NCBI GenBank assembly: GCA_003526465.1
Contig: DPWD01000002.1
Span: 290 to 9,770 of the forward strand
Direction of reading: 5' to 3'
Source: Hyphomonadaceae bacterium
Lineage (GTDB): Bacteria; Pseudomonadota; Alphaproteobacteria; Caulobacterales; Aquidulcibacteraceae
Length of the DNA: 9,481 nucleotides
The notes below the pieces were generated by a model. It was not told the origin of the DNA. It made no database searches and saw nothing but the letters and a program-made list of their open reading frames with translations. Shown one piece after another: positions 1-7,877 of the stretch. Position numbers and translations under genes: made by a program. Within the stretch, counting starts at the first letter, position 1. Every line of letters starts with the position of its first letter.

Positions 1-1366
1 CCTCGCCCATGCCGTGCAGGCGCTGGAACTCGTAAGCGCCGTCGCGGCCAGCCGCCTGCGCCATGCGCCGCACGGCAGCGACCGTGTGCGCGTTGTGGGT
101 GGCGAATTGCGGGAAGATGGAATCGCCCGCAGCGATCAGATCGCGCGCGCAGGCGAGATAGTGCACATCGGTGGCGGCCTTGGTGGTCCACACCGGAAAA
201 TCCGGGCGGCCCATGATCTGCGCGCGCTTGATCTCGCCGTCCCAATAAGCGCCCTTGACCAGCCGCACCTGGATCGGCGCGCCGCGCCTGCGCGCAAGCA
301 ATGCCAGCCGCTCGATCAGCGCCCGCGTGCGCTTCTGATAGGCCTGCACCGCAAGCCCTAGGCCTTCCCACCCCTTGAGCGAAGGCTCAAGCGCCAGCTG
401 CTCAAACAGCTTCAGCGAAAGCACAAGGCGGTCGGCCTCCTCCGCGTCGAGCGTCAGGCCGATGTTCCAGCGCTTGGCCGCCGCCGCCAATTGCAGCACG
501 CGCGGATAAAGTTCGGCCATCACGCGGCTTTCCTGCCGCGCCTCGTAGCGCGGGTGCAGGGCGGAGAGCTTCACCGAAATGCCGTTTTTGGACCGCGGGT
601 CCCCAGACCCGCTCTGTTGCGCGTCTGGAGACCCGCGGTCCGCGTGGGCGCCGACGGTATCGATAGCGTCCGCGTAACTCGCCAGATAGCGCTCAGCATC
701 GGCGTTGGTGCGCGCGCCTTCGCCCAGCATATCGAACGAATAGCGCGCGGCTAAACCCTGGCGCGCCATGCCGGCGCCGCGCTTGAGCGCTTCGTCGATC
801 GTACGCCCCAGAACGAATTGCTCGCCCAGAATGCGCATCGCCTGCATCGCCCCGGCGCGCACAACGGGCTCGCCGGCGCGCTGCACCAGGCGCGCGACCA
901 CTTCGCCAGCCTCGCCCTTCATCTCCTCCGGCAGGTTGACGATGCGTCCTGTGAGCATCAGCCCCCAGGTGCCGGCGTTGACCAGCCAATGATCCGAATT
1001 GCCAAGATGTTCGCGCCATTTGCCGGTCTTGATCTTCTCGGCGATCAACTTGTCGGCGGTTTCGGCGTCCGGCACACGCAGCAGCGCCTCGGCCAGGCAC
1101 ATCAGCGCCAGCCCTTCCGCGTTGGAAAGTCCGAACTCCTCGAGGAAACTCTCCATCACGCCCTTGCGGCGCTTCAAGCTCCGCGCCCGGACCACCAGTG
1201 CGCGCGCCTCGGCATTGACGCTGGCGCGCGCGGCGGGATCGAGCGGGACCTGAGACAGCAATTCGGCGACGGCTGCGTCTTCGTCGCGATATTTCAGCGC
1301 ATCGAGCGCATCCCAATCGGTGGCGGACGGTGAATGGGACTTTGGCGCAGTTGGCATGGTCGTCAT
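1..1366 (-). CDS. putA: Bifunctional proline dehydrogenase / P5C dehydrogenase PutA, N-terminal part (cut by window edge)
   Basis: PutA oxidises proline to glutamate: an FAD proline dehydrogenase domain followed by an NAD P5C dehydrogenase domain. I translated the minus strand from ATG at 1366; 455 codons are open to the window edge. An alpha-helical N-terminal domain (residues about 15-200) is followed by the PRODH barrel, with ISVKLSALHPRY, IQVRLVKGAYWD, FPQFATHNAHT and finally YEFQRLHGMGE just before the edge, all hallmarks of the family. The ribbon-helix-helix DNA-binding domain of enterobacterial PutA is absent, so this copy should be purely enzymatic and regulated by another protein. 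Residues about 242-259 (DRGSPDAQQSGSGDPRS) come from a palindromic repeat inserted in frame before ISVKLSALH. A second ATG lies three codons in (1357). No strong ribosome-binding site is visible. The P5C dehydrogenase half lies outside the window. Confidence 0.95.
   Translation of the reverse strand, partial: MTTMPTAPKSHSPSATDWDALDALKYRDEDAAVAELLSQVPLDPAARASVNAEARALVVRARSLKRRKGVMESFLEEFGLSNAEGLALMCLAEALLRVPDAETADKLIAEKIKTGKWREHLGNSDHWLVNAGTWGLMLTGRIVNLPEEMKGEAGEVVARLVQRAGEPVVRAGAMQAMRILGEQFVLGRTIDEALKRGAGMARQGLAARYSFDMLGEGARTNADAERYLASYADAIDTVGAHADRGSPDAQQSGSGDPRSKNGISVKLSALHPRYEARQESRVMAELYPRVLQLAAAAKRWNIGLTLDAEEADRLVLSLKLFEQLALEPSLKGWEGLGLAVQAYQKRTRALIERLALLARRRGAPIQVRLVKGAYWDGEIKRAQIMGRPDFPVWTTKAATDVHYLACARDLIAAGDSIFPQFATHNAHTVAAVRRMAQAAGRDGAYEFQRLHGMGE
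590..641. repeat. Palindromic repeat element inside putA
   Basis: This is a 52-base imperfect palindrome. The left arm at 590-612 starts GGACCGCGGGTC and the right arm at 619-641 ends GACCCGCGGTCC. The arms match at 21 of 23 positions around a six-base TCTGTT loop. It lies wholly within the putA reading frame and is translated without a stop as a Gly/Ser/Asp/Arg-rich linker. It looks like a REP-like mobile palindrome comparable in principle to the Rickettsia palindromic elements that insert into genes. That it is dispersed in this genome is inference, though a related sequence occurs at 9281-9358. Confidence 0.75.
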
Positions 1367-1440
1367 TTGCTCGCTTCGCTGTCCAACGTCCAGCCGCCCC
1401 CTTGCGCCAGCGCGCCCCGCGTGGTCAGACCGGCCCGCCC

Positions 1441-2658
1441 ATGAGCACGGAAACCGATCTCACCGATGCCGAGGCCGAGGACGGCCCGCCAGAAGCGCTG
1501 TCTGGGGGCCCGCCCCTGGCCAAGAAGATACTCTTGGTCACCGACGCCTGGGAGCCACAGGTGAACGGGGTGGTGCGCACGCTCGCCAACACCATGCGCG
1601 AACTCAAGGCACTGGGTTGCGAGATCGAAGTGATTTCGCCGGCCGATTATCCCAATTCCGTACCGCTGATCACCTATTCGGAAATTAAGTTGGCGCTTGG
1701 CGCGCGCGAGGACGTGGAGGACCGCTTCCTAGCCTTCGCGCCTGACGCCGTCCATATCGCCACCGAGGGCACGCTCGGCTGGGACGCGCGGGCGGTTTGC
1801 CTCAAGCACAAATTTCCGTTCACGACCTCGTATCACACGCAATTTCCAGAATACGTGACCGCGCGTTTCAAGTGGATTCCGCTGTGGGCGGGCTATCGCT
1901 TCATGCACGCTTTCCACGACAAATCCGGGCGCGTGATGGTGGCGACGCCCACCATGATGGAGCAATTGCGCTTGCAGGGCTTCCGCAACATTGCGCTGTG
2001 GAGCCGCGGCGTCGACGTGGACTTGTTCCACCCGTCCAAGCGCGGCGCCGATGGCGGGTTGTTCAAGGATTTGCAGCGGCCGGTGTTTATCTATGTCGGC
2101 CGCGTTTCGGTGGAAAAGAACATCGAGGCCTTCCTCAAGCTCGATCTGCCGGGCTCGAAGGTGGTGGTCGGCGACGGGCCAGCGCGTGCGGAGCTCACCG
2201 AAAAATATCCCGGCGCACACTTTGTCGGCTCTAAGTTCGGCGAGGAGCTGGCGCGCCACTACGCCGACGCCGACGTGTTCGTGTTTCCGAGCTTCACCGA
2301 CACGTTCGGGCTGGTGATCCTGGAAGCGGCGGCGACGGGAACGCCGGTGGCGGCGTTCGTGGCGCCGGGCCCCAAGGATATCCTACCGGGCACCGGCGCG
2401 GGCGTGGTCGATATGGACTTGCGCAAGGCCTGCCTCGAGGCGCTGAAGCTCAAACGCGAAGACGCGCGCGTTTTGGCGGAGCGCTATTCCTGGCGCGCCT
2501 GCGCGGAGGATTTCCGGCGCAATCTCGAGCCGCTGCCAAAGGAGGGGAAGCGCCGCTTCTGGCACAAACTGCGCGATCTCCGCGCCCGCGCGCGAGAACG
2601 CCGCCGGCTAAAGCGCGAGGCGAAGCAGGCGCGGAAGAACACAGGCAATGGGCAATAG
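1441..2658 (+). CDS. GT4-family glycosyltransferase (GT-B fold), probably lipid or cell-surface
   Basis: From ATG at 1441 the protein has 405 residues. A disordered acidic start (1-27) precedes the N-terminal Rossmann half, which opens KKILLVTDAWEPQVNGVVRT (28-47). GVDVDLFHP (190-198) starts the linker, IYVGRVSVEKNIEAFL (217-232) opens the donor-binding half, and SFTDTFGLVILEA (284-296) is the EX7E-type donor motif with Asp in place of the first Glu. This matches the family holding SQD2-like, glucuronosyl-diacylglycerol and mannosyl transferases; the actual sugar and acceptor cannot be read from sequence. The tail (368-398) is very rich in Arg/Lys and probably binds membrane phospholipid. The last residues NTGNGQ and the stop are encoded by a 7-base repeat array, so the natural C-terminus was probably altered. 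An upstream GTG at 1330 is in frame but would overlap putA. The gene is divergent from putA and convergent with pstA. I see no Pho box ahead of it. Confidence 0.85.
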   Translation: MSTETDLTDAEAEDGPPEALSGGPPLAKKILLVTDAWEPQVNGVVRTLANTMRELKALGCEIEVISPADYPNSVPLITYSEIKLALGAREDVEDRFLAFAPDAVHIATEGTLGWDARAVCLKHKFPFTTSYHTQFPEYVTARFKWIPLWAGYRFMHAFHDKSGRVMVATPTMMEQLRLQGFRNIALWSRGVDVDLFHPSKRGADGGLFKDLQRPVFIYVGRVSVEKNIEAFLKLDLPGSKVVVGDGPARAELTEKYPGAHFVGSKFGEELARHYADADVFVFPSFTDTFGLVILEAAATGTPVAAFVAPGPKDILPGTGAGVVDMDLRKACLEALKLKREDARVLAERYSWRACAEDFRRNLEPLPKEGKRRFWHKLRDLRARARERRRLKREAKQARKNTGNGQ

Positions 2659-2671
2659 GCAATAGGCAGCG
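2644..2671. repeat. Left 7-base tandem repeat array (GGCAATA type)
   Basis: Four consecutive 7-base units start at 2644, 2651, 2658 and 2665: GGCAATG, then GGCAATA twice, then a degenerate GGCAGCG. The glycosyltransferase stop TAG (2656-2658) is formed across units two and three. The array is in inverted orientation to a similar one at 3068-3097, and together they bracket the four-helix-bundle pseudogene. Confidence 0.8.
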
Positions 2672-2682
2672 GAAACAAGCGG

Positions 2683-3049
2683 ATGGCAACGGTGTTGTCG
2701 CATCGGGATCTGGTCGCGTGGCAGCGCGCCATGGACTACTGTTTACCGGCTCTCATCGGCTTGGCCGAGAGAAGAGGTATACGGCTTAACCTCGCAAGCA
2801 CGAAGAGCTGCAGTCTCCGTTCCAGCGAATATCGCCGAAGGATATGGGCGCGACAACCTGGGCGCTTATCTACATTTCCTGGAAATTGCACAGGGCTCCT
2901 TGAAGGAACTCGAAACACATTTCGAGGTCGCACAGCGCGTCGGCTATTTGACCGACGAGATGCTGATCACTGCCCTCGAGGAAACAGCTGTAGTCGGCAA
3001 GATTCTTAGAGGGCTGATCAAAAGCCTCTCCGGCAAGCAAGACCGGTGA
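2683..3049 (+). pseudogene. Four-helix-bundle (S23/23S rRNA intervening-sequence) protein, frameshifted
   Basis: The start at 2683 reads LSHRDLVAWQRAMD, the classic N-terminus of the S23/IVS four-helix-bundle family. After Asp at 2734-2736 the frame breaks. From 2744 the plus-one frame reads YRLSSAWPREEVYGLTSQ, then ARRAAVSVPANIAEGYGR, the family core, and continues to a TGA at 3047-3049, ending SGKQDR. Only seven bases (2737-2743) separate the two halves where I would expect about fifteen, so an eight-base deletion best explains the break. In the first frame the protein ends at 3009 with a nonsense tail. Base composition is visibly less GC-rich than in the neighbours and inverted repeat arrays flank the gene, which suggests an acquired module. 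Proteins of this family are small and helical, related to Avd of diversity-generating retroelements; their cellular role is poorly known. No retroelement is visible here. Confidence 0.85.
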
Positions 3050-3067
3050 TTAGCAGGCCAGCTGCGC

Positions 3068-3097
3068 CATTGCCTGCTGCCTACTGCCCATTGCCTA
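3068..3097. repeat. Right 7-base tandem repeat array, inverted relative to the left array
   Basis: Units CATTGCC (3068-3074), TGCTGCC (3075-3081), TACTGCC (3082-3088) and CATTGCC (3089-3095) are followed by TA. They are reverse-complement relatives of the GGCAATA units at 2644-2671. The pstA stop codon (minus strand, 3095-3097) overlaps the outer edge. Transcribed RNA could pair the two arrays across the pseudogene. Confidence 0.75.
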
Positions 3098-4228
3098 CCA
3101 CTTGATGCTCTTGCGCAGCCGATAGCGCAGCCAGATCGCCATGCCGTTGAGCAGGAGGGTTATTGCCAGAAGCACGATGCCCGCCGCCGCCGCGATCTCC
3201 AGAAACTCCGCCTGCGGCCGCGAGGTCCAGTTGAACATCTGGATCGGCATGACCGTGAATTCCGAGCCGAGCCAGCTTGTCGGCGACCAACTGGCCACCG
3301 CATCGCCCCAATCGGCGACGCTCTGCACGGTGGAGCCGTGCGGCAGATCGACCACCTGCCCCGCGCGCACCGGCATTTCGCTGTAATCGGGCAACACCAC
3401 CACGCCGTCCTGGGCGATGCGCACGCTCTCGCTCGCTTCTGGCGTCACCGGAGCGCCATATTCATCGACCGCGCCGATCACTTCAAACTTCGAATCGCCC
3501 GGCCGCGTGATCGGCAGGAACGCCACGAAGGTCAGGCCGCCGATGAGAATGAGCGGCGCTGTCTCACCGATCGCGCGGGATATGCCAATGATGACCCCGG
3601 TCACCACGCCCGGCAGCGCATAAGGCAGCACGTGATGTTGCGTGGCCTGCCACCTGGTGGCGCCGACAGCGAGAGCGGCTTGGCGCATTTCCTGAGGCAC
3701 GCTGCGCACGGCTTCGCGTGTGGTCACGATCACCACTGGCAAGATGAGCAACGCCAGCGTCAGACCGGCCGTCAGAATAGTTTGGCCTAAGGCGAACGCC
3801 TGCACGAATAGACCGACCGCCAGCAGCCCGAAAATGATGGACGGCACGCCGGCCAGATTGTTCACCGCGATCTCGATGGCGCTGGTGACGATGTTCTTCG
3901 GCGCATATTCCTCGAGATAGATTCCCGCCAGAACGCCGACCGGGATAGCGATGAAAGCGGTGGTGAGGATCACCAGAATGGAGCCAACCCAGGCCGAGAT
4001 TATGCCCGCTTCCGCTGGATCAGAAGATGGAAAACTCATCAGGAAGTCGAGCGTCAGGCGGTGGCCGCCATCGTGAACAAGCTGACCAACCAGGGCCGCC
4101 AGCGAGCCGAGACCCACGAATGTCGCGATGACGCCCCAGAGCACAAAGCTAGCGTCCTTGAACCGCCGAAACTTCAGCCCTTTTGGGTGTGCGGTGATAT
4201 CTTGCGCGGGCTCGGCTGACACAGTCAT
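3095..4228 (-). CDS. pstA: Phosphate ABC transporter permease PstA, with an extra periplasmic insertion
   Basis: PstA is an inner-membrane permease that pairs with PstC and the PstB ATPase to import phosphate delivered by PstS. From ATG at 4228 it has 377 residues, clearly longer than the roughly 280-300 of typical PstA. Membrane segments lie near residues 28-50, 76-105, 128-148, 150-170, 208-238 and 343-366. The EAA loop that contacts PstB is at 171-200 (REAVRSVPQEMRQAALAVGATR), and AIGETAPLILIGG follows. About 75 residues (241-316) are inserted between TM5 and TM6, before the usual FTVMPIQMFNW stretch. An in-frame TTG at 4231 is possible, but GGAGG at 4236-4240 sits seven bases before the ATG, and the pstC stop shares one base with it (TGATG), giving translational coupling. 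It is the last gene of the operon; no pstB follows. Confidence 0.93.
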   Translation of the reverse strand: MTVSAEPAQDITAHPKGLKFRRFKDASFVLWGVIATFVGLGSLAALVGQLVHDGGHRLTLDFLMSFPSSDPAEAGIISAWVGSILVILTTAFIAIPVGVLAGIYLEEYAPKNIVTSAIEIAVNNLAGVPSIIFGLLAVGLFVQAFALGQTILTAGLTLALLILPVVIVTTREAVRSVPQEMRQAALAVGATRWQATQHHVLPYALPGVVTGVIIGISRAIGETAPLILIGGLTFVAFLPITRPGDSKFEVIGAVDEYGAPVTPEASESVRIAQDGVVVLPDYSEMPVRAGQVVDLPHGSTVQSVADWGDAVASWSPTSWLGSEFTVMPIQMFNWTSRPQAEFLEIAAAAGIVLLAITLLLNGMAIWLRYRLRKSIKW

Positions 4229-5139
4229 CAATAAGCCTCCCGGTAACGGCGCTGCAGCGCGAAGGCGATGAAGTTGAACACCAGAGTCAGCGCCAGCAAC
4301 GCCATGCCGGCGGCGAAGATGCTGGAATACTCAAGCGTGCCGAAGGGGATGTCGCCGAGCGCGACCTGGGCAATGAAGGCGGTCACGGTAGCGCCTTGCT
4401 GCGTGGGCGAAGTCACCATTACCGGCTGCTGCCCCGCGGCGATCGCCACGATCATGGTTTCTCCCACCGCACGCGACATGCCGAGGATGACGGCGCCGAC
4501 GACCCCCGAAACCGCGGCCGGGAACACCACGCGAAGCGAAGTCTCCAACCGCGTCGCCCCAAGAGCGAAAGAGCCCTCGCGCATGGCGCGCGGCACCGCG
4601 CGCATGGCGTCCTCGGAAAGCGAGGCGATGGTGGGGATGATCATCAACCCCATGACGACCCCCGCCGACAATAGATTAAAGCCTGGCAGTTCGATTCCAA
4701 ACGGCGCCAACGCCCGCTGCAGCAGCGGCGTCGCGAACAACAGGGCGAAATAACCGTAGACCACGGTGGGGACGCCGGCGAGCAATTCTAGCGTCGGCTT
4801 GATCAGTTCGCGGGCGTGCGGGCTGGCGAACTCCGAAAGGTAGATCGCCACCAATAGGCCCAGCGGCACGGCGACCACGAGCGCCACCATGGTCGACATA
4901 AAAGTGCCGGTTAGCAGCGGCGCGATGCCGTACTGGGGATTGTCGAAAGTGGGCGTCCAGGTTGTGGACGTTACGAATTCGAGGAACGAGACCTGACCGA
5001 AGAACTTTACCGCCTCGGAAAGCACGACATAGAGAATGCCGCCGATGATGGCGATCGCGGAAGCGGCCGCCGCGAACAGAACGACCTCCACCGCCCACTC
5101 GCCGACACGCACTTTCCGTACTGTGAAATCCCGGTTCAA
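4228..5139 (-). CDS. pstC: Phosphate ABC transporter permease PstC
   Basis: PstC is the second inner-membrane permease of the high-affinity phosphate importer. The protein has 303 residues, normal for the family. The TM1 region is at 16-40, followed by the PstC signature TTWTPTFDNPQYGIAPLLTGT (59-79) and further membrane segments at about 80-103, 120-140, 155-175, 208-235 and 273-296. The EAA loop is at 176-206 (EDAMRAVPRAMREGSFALGATR), and MSRAVGETMIVAIAAGQQP follows. I chose the TTG start at 5139 because GGGGAG (5147-5152) lies seven bases upstream and there is no ATG before TM1. Its stop overlaps the pstA start. Two stem-loops sit in the 116-base gap to pstS, which may lower pstCA output relative to pstS. 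Confidence 0.94.
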   Translation of the reverse strand: MNRDFTVRKVRVGEWAVEVVLFAAAASAIAIIGGILYVVLSEAVKFFGQVSFLEFVTSTTWTPTFDNPQYGIAPLLTGTFMSTMVALVVAVPLGLLVAIYLSEFASPHARELIKPTLELLAGVPTVVYGYFALLFATPLLQRALAPFGIELPGFNLLSAGVVMGLMIIPTIASLSEDAMRAVPRAMREGSFALGATRLETSLRVVFPAAVSGVVGAVILGMSRAVGETMIVAIAAGQQPVMVTSPTQQGATVTAFIAQVALGDIPFGTLEYSSIFAAGMALLALTLVFNFIAFALQRRYREAY

Positions 5140-5181
5140 CGCCCCGCTCCCCAGAAACGCATCGCGCGCCGAAGCGGCGGG

Positions 5182-5245
5182 CTAGCCTCTCTTAGGCTAG
5201 TCACGCCGCCCCGGAAAGGCGCCGGCGGAGCGAAGTCCGCCGGCG
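5182..5245 (-). promoter_or_regulatory. Two intercistronic stem-loops between pstS and pstC
   Basis: Hairpin one directly follows the pstS stop: CGCCGGCGGA (5220-5229) and TCCGCCGGCG (5236-5245) pair perfectly over ten bases around a six-base loop. Hairpin two pairs CTAGCCT (5182-5188) with AGGCTAG (5194-5200), extendable by GCGGCG (5174-5179) with CGCCGC (5204-5209). On the transcribed strand neither is followed by a clear U-run, so they look like mRNA-stabilising or partial-attenuation hairpins rather than full terminators. This is a usual way to keep binding-protein levels above permease levels. Confidence 0.6.
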
Positions 5246-5255
5246 TTCGCTTTTA

Positions 5256-6284
<1,029 letters not shown>

Positions 6285-6318
6285 GTGATGGTTCTCCAAT
6301 CGAACTTGATGGCAATGA

Positions 6319-7674
6319 TCAGAAATCAAACTGCGTGCGCAGGCTGATCACTTCAGCGTCGACGTCAGTGGTTCCAGCGCCGGTGCGGTCCATTTCGCTC
6401 AAGGCATAGTTGAGCTTGAAGCGCACATGATCGACGGGGATCCAGTCGAGCCCGATGGCGTAAGCGCTTTGCTCGCCGCGGGTGGAGGAAGAGCCGGCGG
6501 GATCGCTCAGATCGATGAAGTCGTAACGCGCCGACAGCATCAGGTGGCCCATGCCGCCCTCTGCCATTCCGTGGCGCGGAACCACGGGGCCGAACGAGCC
6601 GGTGTTGCCGCGATAGGAACGCGACTCGCCGGTAAGCGACCAGAACGCGTCAACGTAATAACCGTCAAAGTCGAAATTCACGCCGGCGGCGGTGTCGCCT
6701 TCCAGCGTGTGATACTCAGCGGTAAAGCCGAGAGCGTTCCACTGGCCGGCAAGCTCGACCCCGTAAGAGGTGTCGCCTTGGCCCGCGAGACCGCTGCCAG
6801 CATCGATATAACGGCTGCCGCGACCGTTTTGGGGACGCGTCCGGTAGCGCGTTGCCGAGTCGTCGCCGTTGTAGCGTTGGCGAGCCGTCAGACCGACGTG
6901 CAGCAGCGTGTAGCTGTCGGGCGCGTTCTCGAAAATCGGCGCCCAAGTGAAGCGGCCGCTGACCTGCGTGGCTTCGTCGTTGTTGAAGTTGCTGTCCTGG
7001 TTGTTGAGGGAGTCGCCATAGACCCCGACAGCAGCCATCCAATTGGCGCCGTTGGTCAACAGCGCCGCGCCGGCGGCGCGGCCGTAACCGAACGTGTTGA
7101 TGACGCTCGAACGCTCGATGAACGGAATGTCGAGCGAAGATGTGCGATCTTCAAGCGGGGCGGTGACGTTGTTCTCACCGATAACGAACGAGAAGAAGTC
7201 GCCAGCGTACTCCAGATACGCGTCGTCAACCGCAACGTCGTCGCCGCCGCCGGTGGTTGCGGCTGTGACAGTGGCCACGCAGGGCTGATTGCCGGCGGTT
7301 ACCGAATCGCAATCCGCAATCGTGGTGGTGGTGACGGTCGTCGCCGCCTCGGCGGCGCCAGGGTTCAGCACAAAATCGATCTTGTAGCGCCAATGGTCGG
7401 TGAACCGGCCTTGGGCGCCGATAAAGGCGCGGCGCACGTACGAACGCGTGCCCTGCTCAGTGTTATTTTCCCAGTCGCTCGCAATCACGTCGTACTGGAA
7501 GCGGCCGCGCATCTTGAAGCGTTGCTGGCCGTCGCGAATTTCCGGCGCACCGTTCATGGGCTGAATGGTGGGCGGCGGCGCTGTCTGCGCGTTCGCGGAG
7601 CCGGCCATAACCGCAACCCCACTTGCGGCAGCCAATGTCGCCAATGCCGCCTTAGTAATTCTATGCTTCTTCAT
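6319..7674 (-). CDS. Phosphate-selective porin, OprP/OprO family
   Basis: This is an outer-membrane beta-barrel that should carry phosphate or polyphosphate into the periplasm for PstS. The protein has 451 residues. A signal peptide (1-29, ending GSANA) is followed by a short Pro-rich linker. The barrel begins around RFKMRGRFQYDVIASDW (52-68). WRYKIDFVLNPG and DAYLEYAGDFFSFVIGENNVT (151-171), then EDRTSSLDIPFIERS, are typical of the OprP/O family. The C-terminal strand ends in Phe (RTQFDF), the signal for BAM-mediated insertion. Residues about 106-148 form an unusual Thr/Ala-rich segment with two cysteines (122 and 132), probably a surface loop. ATG at 7674 has AGAGGGGG five bases upstream. 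It is the first gene of the operon with pstS, pstC and pstA, behind a Pho-box-like site. Substrate preference (phosphate or polyphosphate) is inferred from context. Confidence 0.88.
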   Translation of the reverse strand: MKKHRITKAALATLAAASGVAVMAGSANAQTAPPPTIQPMNGAPEIRDGQQRFKMRGRFQYDVIASDWENNTEQGTRSYVRRAFIGAQGRFTDHWRYKIDFVLNPGAAEAATTVTTTTIADCDSVTAGNQPCVATVTAATTGGGDDVAVDDAYLEYAGDFFSFVIGENNVTAPLEDRTSSLDIPFIERSSVINTFGYGRAAGAALLTNGANWMAAVGVYGDSLNNQDSNFNNDEATQVSGRFTWAPIFENAPDSYTLLHVGLTARQRYNGDDSATRYRTRPQNGRGSRYIDAGSGLAGQGDTSYGVELAGQWNALGFTAEYHTLEGDTAAGVNFDFDGYYVDAFWSLTGESRSYRGNTGSFGPVVPRHGMAEGGMGHLMLSARYDFIDLSDPAGSSSTRGEQSAYAIGLDWIPVDHVRFKLNYALSEMDRTGAGTTDVDAEVISLRTQFDF

Positions 7675-7695
7675 GAAGACCCCCTCTTGAAGTCC

Positions 7696-7729
7696 CGCCC
7701 AGCTTCGGGCGTGGTTCGCCCCTCGGGCG
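7696..7729 (-). other. Twin hairpins in the porin 5' UTR
   Basis: Two small stem-loops use the same five-base stem: CGCCC 7696-7700 with GGGCG 7707-7711, and CGCCC 7717-7721 with GGGCG 7725-7729. They lie between the Pho-like site and the porin ribosome-binding site. An mRNA-stability role is possible; the sequence alone does not show it. Confidence 0.35.
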
Positions 7730-7749
7730 GGGTGGGGTTAGGGGCGTTT

Positions 7750-7790
7750 GTTAAAGCGGGCGCGACACTTCAGTTGCGGTTTTATGACAG
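7750..7790 (-). promoter_or_regulatory. Pho-box-like PhoB site and promoter for the porin-pst operon
   Basis: Read on the minus strand, half-sites begin every 11 bases: CTGTCAT (7784-7790), which matches the PhoB half-site consensus exactly, then CCGCAAC (7773-7779), weak, then GTGTCGC (7762-7768). The first spacer is AAAA, as in classic Pho boxes. A -10-like TTTAAC (7750-7755) follows at about the distance used by PhoB-dependent promoters, which need no -35. The site is about 87 bases ahead of the porin start. Induction by phosphate starvation is inferred. Confidence 0.6.
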
Positions 7791-7877
7791 CGCACGGTCG
7801 TTGCGCATCCGCCACGCGAGTTAACCACGTTGCTCTCTTTACTTTGGGGAACAATCACCATATCTGGCATCGTTACC

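Noticed and set aside
1330..1440. Longer glycosyltransferase starting at GTG 1330
   Set aside because: It would overlap the putA start by 37 bases and adds 37 Arg/Pro/Ala-rich residues that do not resemble the family; ATG at 1441 is already 27 residues before the first Rossmann strand.
1367..1440. Pho box between putA and the glycosyltransferase
   Set aside because: Only a poor CTGTCC-like stretch is present, with no second half-site at 11 bases.
2644..3097. CRISPR-like or insertion-sequence interpretation of the repeat arrays
   Set aside because: Units are only seven bases with no spacers, and no transposase or terminal inverted repeats of a known insertion sequence are seen.
6285..6329. 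Upstream start for pstS at 6329
   Set aside because: It would place 15 residues before a good signal peptide and overlap the porin stop, while the ATG at 6284 has its own GGAGA site.
6427..7824. 465-codon open frame on the plus strand opposite the porin
   Set aside because: It is a shadow of the porin gene; the translation lacks any recognisable domain and the porin has a signal peptide, barrel motifs and terminal Phe.
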